Part shown: positions 6,828-14,543 of the stretch, in pieces
How the letters are laid out: every line of letters starts with the position of its first letter
How positions within the stretch are numbered: position 1 is the first letter of the stretch
Source: VRUB01 sp046758085
GTDB taxonomy: Bacteria > Pseudomonadota > Gammaproteobacteria > Acidiferrobacterales > SPGG2
Assembly: GCA_046758085.1 (NCBI GenBank)
Contig: JBHHZP010000059.1
Span: forward strand, 1-20,267
Reading direction: 5' to 3'
Length of the DNA stretch: 20,267 nucleotides
The notes under the pieces: model-generated
Database searches by the model: none
What the model was told of the DNA's origin: nothing
Seen by the model: the letters and a program-made list of their open reading frames with translations, nothing else
Made by a program: the position numbers and the translations under genes

Positions 6828-7490
6828 TTGGGCAGCGCGGCCACTCGGCCATTTTGGCCGCCACGCACCCGCAAAGGCATGGCCGTTGCATCAACCACGT
6901 CCTGGGCTAGCACAATTCTGCTCGGCATGCGGCAGCGGGCATGCCTGGGCACACCAGCGCGGGGAACGCGCGGGGGCTGCTATCTTGGTGCGGCCTCGCG
7001 GCGGCTCGGGCTGGCGCGTGCTGCCGGGCGCCGTTAAGTGCTGCGCCGAGCTTGACCGTTCTTGTCCCGCGGAGGGCGTTTTGCGGATTATCCGGTCGAC
7101 GGCCCGCAGCTGTTGCTGTCGTGCATTGGCCTTGGGGGCCGACGGGCCCCGGCTGCCGCGCGTATCCGACTGCGGCGACGGCCCGGACCATCGCTCAAGC
7201 CGCTCGCGCATGGCTGCGTGCTGGCGCAACTAGCGGTCGATATCGTCCCGGTTAGCTCGGCGCAGCACGCGTGGGCTTACGCCATGGCGGTCCAGCCGAT
7301 AGGCGCGGCGGGGCGGACGTTCCTCAAGATGGCTCGGCATGCGCGCTCGAAAGCCGGTCGGGGCGTGGCGCTGGAGACGAAACGGCTGTCCCGGTCGGCG
7401 TTCCACAAACTGACCGGCAGTGACTTGAACCGGTTGAGTTGCACTCGCCGCAGCGGGGCTTGGGTACCGCCAGTCCGCGACAGTGTGTGC
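6828..7490. other. Gene-free, very GC-rich interval between the macrodomain gene and sspB
   Basis: About 660 bases hold no recognisable gene. Several frames on both strands stay open because the DNA is GC-rich, but their translations are Arg/Ala/Gly-rich and resemble nothing I know. The longest starts at 7062 on the plus strand and runs on antisense to sspB. Visible structure includes CGGCCA-TTT-TGGCCG (6846-6860), GGCATGC/GCATGCC (6924-6945, 8-base loop) and CCGGTC/GACCGG around 7391-7417. None is followed by a T-run. It may be the eroded remains of a lost gene or of a foreign insert. Confidence 0.5.
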
Positions 7491-7886
7491 TTATTTAACG
7501 ACCTTGAGGTGAGGTCCTTTCTTGGGCGGATCGTCCGTACCCGTAGGGGAATTGGCTTGGTCATCCTCCCCGGCACCGGAGTCTTCAGGAAACGCAACGC
7601 CCTGGCCGTTCTCGCGCGCGTAGATGGCGCGGATTGCGGCTATGGGAATCACCAGCGCGCGGGCCTTCCCGCCGAATCTGGCGGAAAACACCAGCCAGTC
7701 TTCTTGCAGGTCGAAGTCATGCACGGCACGTGGGTGGATATTCAGCAAAATGCGGCTATTTTTGACGAACTCCTTGGGGACATCCACGGCCGAAGCCGAT
7801 GCGTCGACCACGACATGCGGGGTGAACCCGTTTTCTACCGCCCAGTCGCGTATGGCACGAATCAAAAACGGTTTGATAGCGGTCAT
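7491..7886 (-). CDS. sspB: Stringent starvation protein B, ClpXP specificity adaptor SspB
   Basis: SspB binds ssrA-tagged and other substrates and tethers them to the ClpX unfoldase for degradation by ClpXP. The 131-residue product has the SspB fold at its N-terminus (FLIRAIRDWAVENGFTPHVVVDA, where the pattern LxRAxxxWxxxNGxTPHxxVDA is typical) and RILLNIHPRAV, FSARFGG and IPIAAIRAIYARENGQG in the middle. An acidic Pro/Asp-rich linker follows. It ends in LKVVK, the short ClpX-binding tail (LRVVK in E. coli). TAA and TAG stops lie just upstream in frame, fixing the start at ATG 7886, although no ribosome binding site is visible. It is normally directly next to sspA; here 367 bases intervene. 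Confidence 0.93.
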   Translation of the reverse strand: MTAIKPFLIRAIRDWAVENGFTPHVVVDASASAVDVPKEFVKNSRILLNIHPRAVHDFDLQEDWLVFSARFGGKARALVIPIAAIRAIYARENGQGVAFPEDSGAGEDDQANSPTGTDDPPKKGPHLKVVK

Positions 7887-8240
7887 GATCGTCTATTAGC
7901 CTGGCAAGTTGCTGATACACTGTTTCCAGCAAGCCGCGAGTACGGCGCATGGATCCACTCTCCCCCTGGCCACTAGCCTAGCCCATTACCCCGCTCAGCG
8001 AAGGTTAATCACTCAGCTCAATGCTGGCGCGTACGATACCTCTTCGCAGTGTTAATGACCGGGAAAAAACCGCGTCTTGGTTTCCATGCTGAGGATTACC
8101 TGGAGTAAACGGATACCCGTACGGCACTCGCACGCGTCAAAAAGCTCGTTCCGTGCGCCCGCCCTGTATCCGTGCAGTTATATACTTCGGGTTTGTCAGC
8201 ATCTTCCTAGCATAGTAACTCACGACAGAAATGCCACGGG
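7887..8240. other. Unusually long sspA-sspB intergenic region
   Basis: There are 354 bases without a gene I can support. It contains a weak terminator-like hairpin at 8064-8085 (separate entry). Reading toward sspB, AT-rich boxes resembling -10 elements occur (TATAAC at 8182-8177 and TATGCT at 8214-8209), but none has a well-placed -35. A 64-codon minus-strand frame starting at 7950 overlaps sspB out of frame and is probably spurious. I see no tRNA cloverleaf. Confidence 0.5.
8064..8085 (-). terminator. Weak intrinsic terminator candidate after sspA
   Basis: On the minus strand GGAAACC (8085-8079) is followed by a 7-base loop and GGTTTTTT (8071-8064). AAACC pairs with GGTTT and three further T residues follow. 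The stem is only five A/T-rich base pairs, so this is a tentative end for the pet-sspA transcript. Confidence 0.3.
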
Positions 8241-8873
8241 TTATTGCTTGGCGCGGATTTCCCGCTCCGCCTCGTTGAGGCTGAGCCCGAAGGACTTGCG
8301 GGAAAATATGCGCTCCGCGTACTCCAGGATCGGTTTCGCCTGCCGCGGCAGGTTGACGCCGTACAAACCGAGCCGCCATAGGATCGGTGCCAGGCAACAG
8401 TCGACCAGCGAGAATTCGTCACCCAGGACATAGGGCTGCTCCTTGAATATTTGCGAAATGACAGTCAGTCCGTCGCGGATGATATTACGAGCCCGGGTAA
8501 CTGTTTTTCTGTCACCGCCGGTAATATCCGGAAGCAAGCTGTACCAATCGCGGTCAAAACGCATCAACATCAACCGCGCGCGCGCGCGTGACACCGGGTC
8601 CACCGGCATGAGCGGTGGATGCGGAAGTCGCTCGTCAAGGTACTCGTTGATGATTAACGAGCCATAAAGCACGAGATCACGATCGACTATGGTTGGAACC
8701 TGATTGTAGGGATTGAGATCGGCGAGCTCTCGCGGCTTTCTGTGCGGGTCGACTTCGATGATTCGACACTCTACATCTTTTTCAAATAACACGATGCGGG
8801 TGCGGTGGCTAAACGGATCATTGATCCCGGAATACAGGGTCATGATCGGTTTTCGATTCATAGGCGATGCCAT
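8241..8873 (-). CDS. sspA: Stringent starvation protein A (SspA), RNA polymerase-associated
   Basis: SspA is a glutathione-S-transferase-fold protein that binds RNA polymerase and modulates transcription in starvation and acid stress. The 210-residue product shows the thioredoxin-like N-domain (MTLYSGINDPFSHRTRIVL, then NPYNQVPTIVDRDLVLYGS and IINEYLDE). Pro84-His85-Pro86 match the PHP84-86 surface known to be needed for transcription activation in E. coli. An all-helical C-domain follows. I use ATG 8873 because GGAG lies suitably upstream; a TTG at 8888 could add five residues. It lies just downstream of petC, as in Pseudomonas, and may be part of the bc1 transcript. Confidence 0.93.
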   Translation of the reverse strand: MASPMNRKPIMTLYSGINDPFSHRTRIVLFEKDVECRIIEVDPHRKPRELADLNPYNQVPTIVDRDLVLYGSLIINEYLDERLPHPPLMPVDPVSRARARLMLMRFDRDWYSLLPDITGGDRKTVTRARNIIRDGLTVISQIFKEQPYVLGDEFSLVDCCLAPILWRLGLYGVNLPRQAKPILEYAERIFSRKSFGLSLNEAEREIRAKQ

Positions 8874-8951
8874 CTGCCACTTCTCCAATACACGGATTGC
8901 AATAGGGGGGTAGGCCGTAGCGCCCGTTCCAAACGAGACGTTGGGCCCCTA

Positions 8952-9680
8952 TTAATGTATGTCTTTCCAGTAATTTCGCTTGAGTAGATAGGCGAAGACA
9001 AAAAATACGGCGAGGAAGATCAGGACGTACGCACCGATTCGACCACGAACCAAGCGCGCGGGTTCGCCCAAATACACCATAAAATTCGTGAGATCACGCA
9101 TTGCCTGGTCAAATTCTTTCAGGGTCATAGCGCCAGGCCGTTTCACCTCGAATCCTTGGAACTCCTTGGTACCATTTTCCTTGGGTTCAAATAGCGCACG
9201 TTGCACCCCTTGCATCCGGTAAAGCACATTAGGCATGGCCACATCGGGGAAATGTAGATTATTCCATCCGCTAACTGTCTTAGGGTCGCGATAAAAGCCG
9301 CGCATATAGTTATAAAACCACTGCGGCCCGCGGGAACGGGTCACCACCGTCAGATCCGGCGGCGCGACGCCAAACCAGGTTTTGGCGTCTGCACGGGGCA
9401 TAGTGACTATCATCAGGTTGCCGACCTTGTCAGTGGCGAACATGAGATTTTCTTTCACCAGCTCCTCACTGATGCCAAGATCCCGCCCCATGCGGTTGTA
9501 TCGCATGTAGGCGGCACTGTGGCACGAAAGGCAGTAGTTCACGAAGATTCGCGCGCCACGCTGTAGTGACGGCTTGTCCTTCAAGTCCACCTTGACCGGG
9601 TCAAGCTTGGTCGTCGACTCGGCCGCCAAAGCTGCCGCCGGTATGAAAGCAATACAGATTGCCAGATAGATATATCTCAA
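8952..9680 (-). CDS. petC: Ubiquinol-cytochrome c reductase, cytochrome c1 subunit
   Basis: Cytochrome c1 passes electrons from the Rieske cluster to soluble cytochrome c within the bc1 complex of the cytoplasmic membrane. The 242-residue precursor has a signal peptide (cleavage near ALA-AES, residues 18-20), a CLSCH haem-c site (Cys50, Cys53, His54), and AMPNVLY with Met149 as the probable sixth haem ligand. A C-terminal membrane anchor (about 214-235) ends in a basic tail, so the haem domain faces the periplasm. The start is a TTG two bases after the petB stop. No ATG is available upstream in frame, and the next internal ATG lies past the haem site. It is the third gene of petABC. Confidence 0.95.
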   Translation of the reverse strand: MRYIYLAICIAFIPAAALAAESTTKLDPVKVDLKDKPSLQRGARIFVNYCLSCHSAAYMRYNRMGRDLGISEELVKENLMFATDKVGNLMIVTMPRADAKTWFGVAPPDLTVVTRSRGPQWFYNYMRGFYRDPKTVSGWNNLHFPDVAMPNVLYRMQGVQRALFEPKENGTKEFQGFEVKRPGAMTLKEFDQAMRDLTNFMVYLGEPARLVRGRIGAYVLIFLAVFFVFAYLLKRNYWKDIH

Positions 9681-9682
9681 AC

Positions 9683-10912
9683 CTAGGTCACTCTGTCAGG
9701 TTCGGGTTTCGTCTTGTCGTACTTCGTGTAAAACGGCATAAGCAAGAAAAAGGCAAAGTAGGTCACGTAGCAAATCTGCGCCAGAATAAGATTCGGGCCC
9801 TCCGGTCTCTGGGTTCCGAGATAGCCGAGCACAACAAAGCTGACCGCGAACACCATGAGTGCCGTCTTGTACATCCAGCCCCGATAGCGGATCGACTTGA
9901 CGGGCGAGCGATCGAGCCAAGGGAGGAAAAAAAACAGAATGATCGAAAAGCCCATCGATAGCACGCCGAGCAACTTCGCCGATATGGGGCCGATGTCGAT
10001 GGTCACGGCGCGCAACACGGAGTAAAACGGCGTGAGATACCATAACGGCACGATTTCTGGCGGTGTCTGCAGGATATTAGCCGGAACGAAGTTATCGTGC
10101 TCCAGGAACCAGCCGCCGAACTCCGGGGCGAAGAACACAATTGCCGAAAATATCATCAGGAATACCGTGACACCGACCATGTCCTTGACGCTGTAATACG
10201 GGTGAAATGGAATGCCGTCCACGGGTACGCCATTCTTGTCCTTGTTTTTCTTTATTTCTATGCCGTCGGGATTGTTTGATCCAACCCGGTGCAGTGCGAC
10301 GATGTGCACGTATACCAGGCCGATTATCACTAACGGTATCGCGACGATATGCAAGGAGAAAAAACGATTGAGCGTGGCATCGGACACCACGAAGTCACCG
10401 CGTATCCATTCCGCCAGGGGGTCGCCAATCAACGGGATTGCCCCGAACAGCGAGATGATTACCTGCGCACCCCAGTAGGACATGTTGCCCCACGGCAGCA
10501 GGTAACCCGTAAACGACTCTGCCATCAACGCGACGAAGAGTACCATACCGAGGAGCCACACGAGCTCCCGCGGGGCGCGGTGAGACCCGTAGAGCAATGC
10601 GCGGAACATGTGCAGATAGATCGCAACAAAAAATAGCGAGGCACCCGTGGAATGCATGTAACGCAGCAGCCAGCCCCACGGCACATCGCGCATGATGTAC
10701 TCCACCGAGGCAAAGGCCTGCGTGACGTCCGGCTTGTAGTGCATGGCCAGGAAAATACCGGTGACGATCTGTATGACCAGCACCAGCAATGCGAGCGAAC
10801 CGAAGTAATACCAGAAATTGAAATTCTTCGGGGCGTAATACTGGGCTAGATGCTCGTTCCAGACCTTGGTAAGCGGGAAACGTGCATCGATCCACGTAAG
10901 CAGTTTTTCCAT
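9683..10912 (-). CDS. petB: Ubiquinol-cytochrome c reductase, cytochrome b subunit
   Basis: Cytochrome b is the membrane core of the bc1 complex and carries both quinone sites and two b haems. At 409 residues it is a full-length, unsplit bacterial cytochrome b. The haem ligands are visible as His87 and His101 in one helix and His188 and His203 in another. GYLLPWGNMSYWGAQV (136-151) is the conserved cd1 region of the Qo site. The Qo motif that is PEWY in mitochondria and many bacteria reads PLWY here (289-292), confirmed by the codons CCG TTA TGG TAT, so the usual glutamate is absent. An AGGA lies about eight bases before the ATG, which overlaps the petA stop by one base. A soluble loop around 215-235 is lysine-rich. 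Confidence 0.96.
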   Translation of the reverse strand: MEKLLTWIDARFPLTKVWNEHLAQYYAPKNFNFWYYFGSLALLVLVIQIVTGIFLAMHYKPDVTQAFASVEYIMRDVPWGWLLRYMHSTGASLFFVAIYLHMFRALLYGSHRAPRELVWLLGMVLFVALMAESFTGYLLPWGNMSYWGAQVIISLFGAIPLIGDPLAEWIRGDFVVSDATLNRFFSLHIVAIPLVIIGLVYVHIVALHRVGSNNPDGIEIKKNKDKNGVPVDGIPFHPYYSVKDMVGVTVFLMIFSAIVFFAPEFGGWFLEHDNFVPANILQTPPEIVPLWYLTPFYSVLRAVTIDIGPISAKLLGVLSMGFSIILFFFLPWLDRSPVKSIRYRGWMYKTALMVFAVSFVVLGYLGTQRPEGPNLILAQICYVTYFAFFLLMPFYTKYDKTKPEPDRVT

Positions 10913-11511
10913 CAGGCGATTCCTTTCTCCGGATGCTCCCCAATGATGATCCGCGTGTCACTCAGAAAGGCGTACGGTGGCACCACCAGATTTGTAGGCG
11001 CCGGTACATTCTTGAACACCCGCCCCGCCAGATCGAACTTGGAACCATGGCAGGGGCAGAAGAAGCCCCCGCGCCACTCGCGGCCAAGCCCCGAGGCCGC
11101 GCCGCTCACCAGCTTGGCCAGCGGCGAGCAGCCAAGGTGGGTACAGATACCCACCAGCACCAGAATCTCGGGTTTGATCGAGCGTGCTTCGTTGGTCGCG
11201 TACACAGGCTGGACGCTGTCCTCGGACCGCGGGTCTGCCACCGCCTGGTCGAGTTGCGCGAGGCTCGTGAGCATCTCGGCCGTGCGGTTTACGATCCACA
11301 CCGGCTTGCCACGCCATTCCACGGTCAACATCTGTCCGGGTTCGAGCTTGCTGATGTCAATCTCCACCGGCGCGCCCAGTGCCCGCGCGCGCGCACTGGG
11401 CATCATGCTCAGAACAAAAGGCGCGGCGGCAAAACCCGCTCCGACCAACCCCAGACCCGTCGTTACCGCAAGCAACCGCCGTCTTGTCGGATCGACTCCC
11501 TGGCTACTCAT
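10912..11511 (-). CDS. petA: Ubiquinol-cytochrome c reductase, Rieske iron-sulfur subunit
   Basis: The Rieske protein takes the first electron from ubiquinol at the Qo site. The 199-residue product has a twin-arginine motif DPTRRRLL (7-14), indicating Tat-dependent export, followed by a hydrophobic anchor (about 15-37) kept in the membrane. The periplasmic domain carries the 2Fe-2S ligands in CTHLGC (Cys123, His125, Cys128) and CPCHGS (Cys152, Cys154, His155). Cys128 and Cys154 would form the stabilising disulfide. An AGGGGGG lies about five bases before ATG 11511. It is the first gene of petABC, with a candidate promoter about 120 bases upstream. The tatABC genes lie a little further upstream. 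Confidence 0.96.
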   Translation of the reverse strand: MSSQGVDPTRRRLLAVTTGLGLVGAGFAAAPFVLSMMPSARARALGAPVEIDISKLEPGQMLTVEWRGKPVWIVNRTAEMLTSLAQLDQAVADPRSEDSVQPVYATNEARSIKPEILVLVGICTHLGCSPLAKLVSGAASGLGREWRGGFFCPCHGSKFDLAGRVFKNVPAPTNLVVPPYAFLSDTRIIIGEHPEKGIA

Positions 11512-11607
11512 GGAAACCCCCCTGAAACGCTCGCCCCCAAACCCCCGCTTGCGCTATCAGCGGTGTCACTGCGGAAACCTAGGGAACATTTAGGATTTAT
11601 TGCACGC

Positions 11608-11623
11608 GCCGCCAAGCGGCGGC
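11608..11623 (-). promoter_or_regulatory. Hairpin at the predicted 5' end of the petABC transcript
   Basis: GCCGCC and GGCGGC pair around a 4-base loop, starting within a base or two of the transcription start expected from the TATAAT at 11634-11629. No T-run follows on the minus strand, so it is not a terminator. It could protect the mRNA 5' end. The remaining leader to petA is about 100 bases with no other structure I can defend. Confidence 0.4.
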
Positions 11624-11628
11624 TGCGC

Positions 11629-11657
11629 ATTATACATGAGCACGGCTGTTACATCAC
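11629..11657 (-). promoter_or_regulatory. Candidate promoter for petABC(-sspA)
   Basis: A perfect TATAAT (11634-11629) lies 17 bases downstream of GTGATG (11657-11652), a weak -35 match. The site sits between the terminator of the upstream operon and petA, where a promoter is expected. Confidence 0.5.
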
Positions 11658-11669
11658 CACCTCGAGGAT

Positions 11670-11689
11670 AAAAATGCGCGTTGCGCGCA
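11670..11689 (-). terminator. Intrinsic terminator of the tat-DUF255 operon
   Basis: On the minus strand TGCGCG (11689-11684), a CAA loop and CGCGCA (11680-11675) form a GC-rich six-pair stem followed directly by five T residues (11674-11670). It lies 126 bases beyond the DUF255 stop codon and immediately before the pet promoter. The remaining bases 11690-11814 are GC-rich spacer without a gene. Confidence 0.75.
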
Positions 11690-11814
11690 GCAGCCGGCGC
11701 CGGGTCGCTGCCAGCGCCGTGTGCAGGCCTGCGCCCAGCCAGTTATGGGCGAGCGCTCGGGCCACAGCCATCTAGCCGCCCCACACGCCCGCCGGCTAGC
11801 CCTCGCCCAGCCGC

Positions 11815-13713
11815 TCAGGGCTGGGGCGCCTTCATAAATGCAGCCATGGTCCCGATCTGGGTGGCATGCCAGAACGGGTTGCGCGCCAGTTGTGCGTGCC
11901 CCGAGTTGAGCGCCGATAACGCCCGATCCCGCAGGCCCTGATCGTCGAGCCTGGCCGCAAGCTCCAGGCTGGTGCGTGCCAGCACCGCGGGCGGTGACGG
12001 CATCGGCCCGTCCCGGATCAGGTCCTGGCCCGCCTCCGCCGCTATCAGGCTGGTCTCCGCCAAGCGCCACCCGCGCGGCCCGTAGAATCGGTTCCAACCT
12101 TCGCGCACAACCGCTCTTGCCTGGACAAAGTCCTGATGGCGGCCGCTAAGCCTGGCCCAGGCGAGCAGCCCCTGCGCCACATAGGCATAGTCCTCCACTG
12201 CCGCCCGACCTACGGATTTGCCGTGCGAGACGGCACGGCGAAGCGTAGATCCGTCCCACAACTGGTGCATGAGATAATCACGCACGCCGCGCGCTACTTG
12301 ACGATAGCCATAGTCCCCGGTCACGCGTGCGGCATAAGCGAAAGACGACAGTGCGAGCCCGTTCCAGCCGGCCAGCAGCTTGGTGTCCCGGGGCAGATCA
12401 CGGCGGCCGCGCGCGCGGTAAAGCTTGCGTGTGGCGCCGGCCAACACATGTTCCACCTCCACCTTCGATAGCTGCAAGCGCCTGGCGATCTCCGTGGAAG
12501 GCAGCGCTCGCGCAGGCAGGTAGCCCTGAGCGAATGGCGTCGGCCCGTTCATGCCCGCGGCCACCGTGTACACGCGAAACTCGCGCGCGCTCAGAATTCG
12601 TTGCAGCTGCTTGCGATCCCACAAGTAGTACCCGCCTTCAACGTTGCGATCATCGACGGCAGACAGCGACGCAATAAAACCCCCGGCAGGCGTGCGTAGC
12701 TCTCTTACCATAAAATCCAGCGTGCGCCGCGCCACCTGCTCGAACGCCGGGCGGCCGAACGTACGTGCGGCACGAAGATAGAGCTGCGCCAGCTGTGCAT
12801 TTCCGTAGAGCATTTTCTCGAAATGGGGCGTCGTCCACGCGGGGTCGATCGTGTAACGGAAAAATCCGCCGCCGAGATGGTCGTGCAGCCCGCGCCCCGC
12901 CATCTCACCCAACGTCAAGAGCAGAAAGTCGCCCAACTCCTGGTCGTGCGAGCGTTGCCAGCGCTCCAGCAGAAATTCGAGTTGGGGCACGGAAGGAAAC
13001 TTGTTGCTGTGCCCGAAACCGCCCTGCAACGGGTCGGCGACGGTCAGTGCCCATTTTTCAACCGCAGCCGCGTAGCCGCGTACACGCTGCGCGTCGATCT
13101 GTGGGCGCCCGGGGCCTTCGGTCACCACGGCAGCGCGGCGCGCAAGCGCCGCCAGCTGGTTACGCTCGGTCACCCACAACTCATGTATGCGCCGGATTAC
13201 CTGCAAAAAGCGTTGGGGCGGAAGGTACAGCACCGCATACAGCGGATGGCCATCGGGGGTAACAAATACGTTCAATGGCCATCCCCCCCTGCCCTGTGTC
13301 ACCTCGACAAACTCGATCATGCGCGCATCCAGCGCCGGTTGCAGCTCACGATCGACCTTGACCGGGATAAAGTTGTGGTTAAGAAACTGCGCGATGTCTG
13401 CATCACGGTAGCTTTCCCGCTGCATGACATGACACCAATGGCAGGAGAAATACCCGATCGAGATGTAAAGCAGTTTCTGGTTTTTCCGCGCCCGATCGAC
13501 CGCAGCCTGGGACCATTGCTGCCACGCAACGGGATCCTCGGCATGCATGGCCAGATAGGGCGAGGGGTGCCGCGCTAACTGGTTCTCCAGCGCCGGCGCC
13601 CCGTCGGCAAGAGCGAGCAAGCAGACGAAAGACAGCCAAAGCCACCCCGATTTCATAGAAAATATACGCATAGCCGTTTCGACCGGGGTCGCGCCGTGTT
13701 GTTCGCCCGTCAT
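11815..13713 (-). CDS. Secreted thioredoxin-domain protein, DUF255 / YyaL (SPATA20-like) family
   Basis: The family joins an N-terminal thioredoxin-like DUF255 domain to a six-hairpin glycosidase-like region; its role is poorly understood. Here the domain opens with HPSPYLAMHAEDPVAW and contains SIGYFSCHWCHVM with a CHWC redox pair, KVDRE and GGWPLNVFVTPDGHP. FEKMLYGNAQLAQLYLRAA and LLAGWNGLALSSFAYAARV mark the C-terminal part. Unlike the usual cytosolic members, this 632-residue protein has an N-terminal hydrophobic segment (WLWLSFVCLLALADGAPA) resembling a signal peptide, so it is probably periplasmic. The start is uncertain: ATG 13713, 13671 or 13656 all work and none has a good ribosome binding site. 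The later two give a more usual signal peptide. The family's otherwise common DADS segment is replaced by SAVDDRNVEG. It follows tatC and precedes the terminator. Confidence 0.85.
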   Translation of the reverse strand: MTGEQHGATPVETAMRIFSMKSGWLWLSFVCLLALADGAPALENQLARHPSPYLAMHAEDPVAWQQWSQAAVDRARKNQKLLYISIGYFSCHWCHVMQRESYRDADIAQFLNHNFIPVKVDRELQPALDARMIEFVEVTQGRGGWPLNVFVTPDGHPLYAVLYLPPQRFLQVIRRIHELWVTERNQLAALARRAAVVTEGPGRPQIDAQRVRGYAAAVEKWALTVADPLQGGFGHSNKFPSVPQLEFLLERWQRSHDQELGDFLLLTLGEMAGRGLHDHLGGGFFRYTIDPAWTTPHFEKMLYGNAQLAQLYLRAARTFGRPAFEQVARRTLDFMVRELRTPAGGFIASLSAVDDRNVEGGYYLWDRKQLQRILSAREFRVYTVAAGMNGPTPFAQGYLPARALPSTEIARRLQLSKVEVEHVLAGATRKLYRARGRRDLPRDTKLLAGWNGLALSSFAYAARVTGDYGYRQVARGVRDYLMHQLWDGSTLRRAVSHGKSVGRAAVEDYAYVAQGLLAWARLSGRHQDFVQARAVVREGWNRFYGPRGWRLAETSLIAAEAGQDLIRDGPMPSPPAVLARTSLELAARLDDQGLRDRALSALNSGHAQLARNPFWHATQIGTMAAFMKAPQP

Positions 13714-13757
13714 GGCAGCGTCGCGTTGGCTAGCGGCGCGACCTCATGCCCCGTCCA

Positions 13758-14543
13758 TTAGTCGGTGATATCATGGTACTGTGCCCCCTCGTCTTCATTG
13801 TCGCTGTCTGCCGCCGGTTTCATGCGGCGGGCGAAGAAAATTCCGAGCTCAAATAACAGCAGCATCGGTATGGCAAGCAATGTCTGTGAAAAAGCATCCG
13901 GCGGCGTTAGTAGCATTGCAATGACGAACGTTCCAATCACCACATACGCCCGCTTAGATCCCAGCGTGTCGGGATCAATCACCCCAGCCCGGGTAAGCAG
14001 GATAATGGCGATGGGCATCTCAAAGGCGATTCCAAATACAAAAAACATTCGCAATACAAAGCTCAGGTACGCGCCGATATCAGTCATCACGAGCACACCT
14101 TCGGGCGCAAAGGACGTGAAGAAAAGGAAGGCGATCGGAAATACGATGAAATAGGCAAATGCCATACCGGCGTAAAACAATATCGTACTGGACACCAAGA
14201 GCGGTAAAGCAAGCTTGCGCTCGCGCTTGTACAAGCCTGGCGCTACAAAGGCCCATAGCTGATAAAGCAGATAAGGAATCGTTATTACGACCGCCACGGA
14301 AAAGGTCAGCTTGATGGGGATGAAGAACGGCGCCGCAGGTTCGGTGGCGATCATGCTGCTGTCTTCCGGCAGCACTGCCATCAATGGCTGGGCGACGATT
14401 ACGTAAATCTCGCGTGCAAAGTACACCAGCGCCGCGAATACCCCGAGAACGGCGCCCGCCGCATACATCAGCCGGTTGCGCAACTCCACAAGGTGGGAGA
14501 GAAACGTGCCCTCAGCGGCGTCGTAGTTTTCTCGCTCCGCCAT
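13758..14543 (-). CDS. tatC: Sec-independent protein translocase TatC
   Basis: TatC is the multispanning core of the twin-arginine translocase and, with TatB, recognises Tat signal peptides. The 261-residue product is of normal length with six expected membrane helices. The N-terminal FLSHLVELRNRLMY (14-27) is the conserved signal-peptide-binding region. YQLWAFVAPGLYKRER and the C-terminal LLTPPDAFSQTLLAIPMLLLFELG are also diagnostic. It ends in an acidic cytoplasmic tail. GGAAG lies just before ATG 14543, inside tatB, and the two genes overlap by 32 bases. The Rieske protein encoded downstream is an obvious substrate. Confidence 0.96.
   Translation of the reverse strand: MAERENYDAAEGTFLSHLVELRNRLMYAAGAVLGVFAALVYFAREIYVIVAQPLMAVLPEDSSMIATEPAAPFFIPIKLTFSVAVVITIPYLLYQLWAFVAPGLYKRERKLALPLLVSSTILFYAGMAFAYFIVFPIAFLFFTSFAPEGVLVMTDIGAYLSFVLRMFFVFGIAFEMPIAIILLTRAGVIDPDTLGSKRAYVVIGTFVIAMLLTPPDAFSQTLLAIPMLLLFELGIFFARRMKPAADSDNEDEGAQYHDITD

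Noticed and set aside
7756..7950. 64-codon minus-strand frame starting upstream of sspB
   Set aside because: It overlaps sspB out of frame, matches no family, and its downstream part is merely the sspB shadow; the GGAG upstream is too far away.
7062..7976. 304-codon plus-strand frame
   Set aside because: Its second half is antisense to the well-conserved sspB and the first half matches no family; long open frames are common in such GC-rich DNA.
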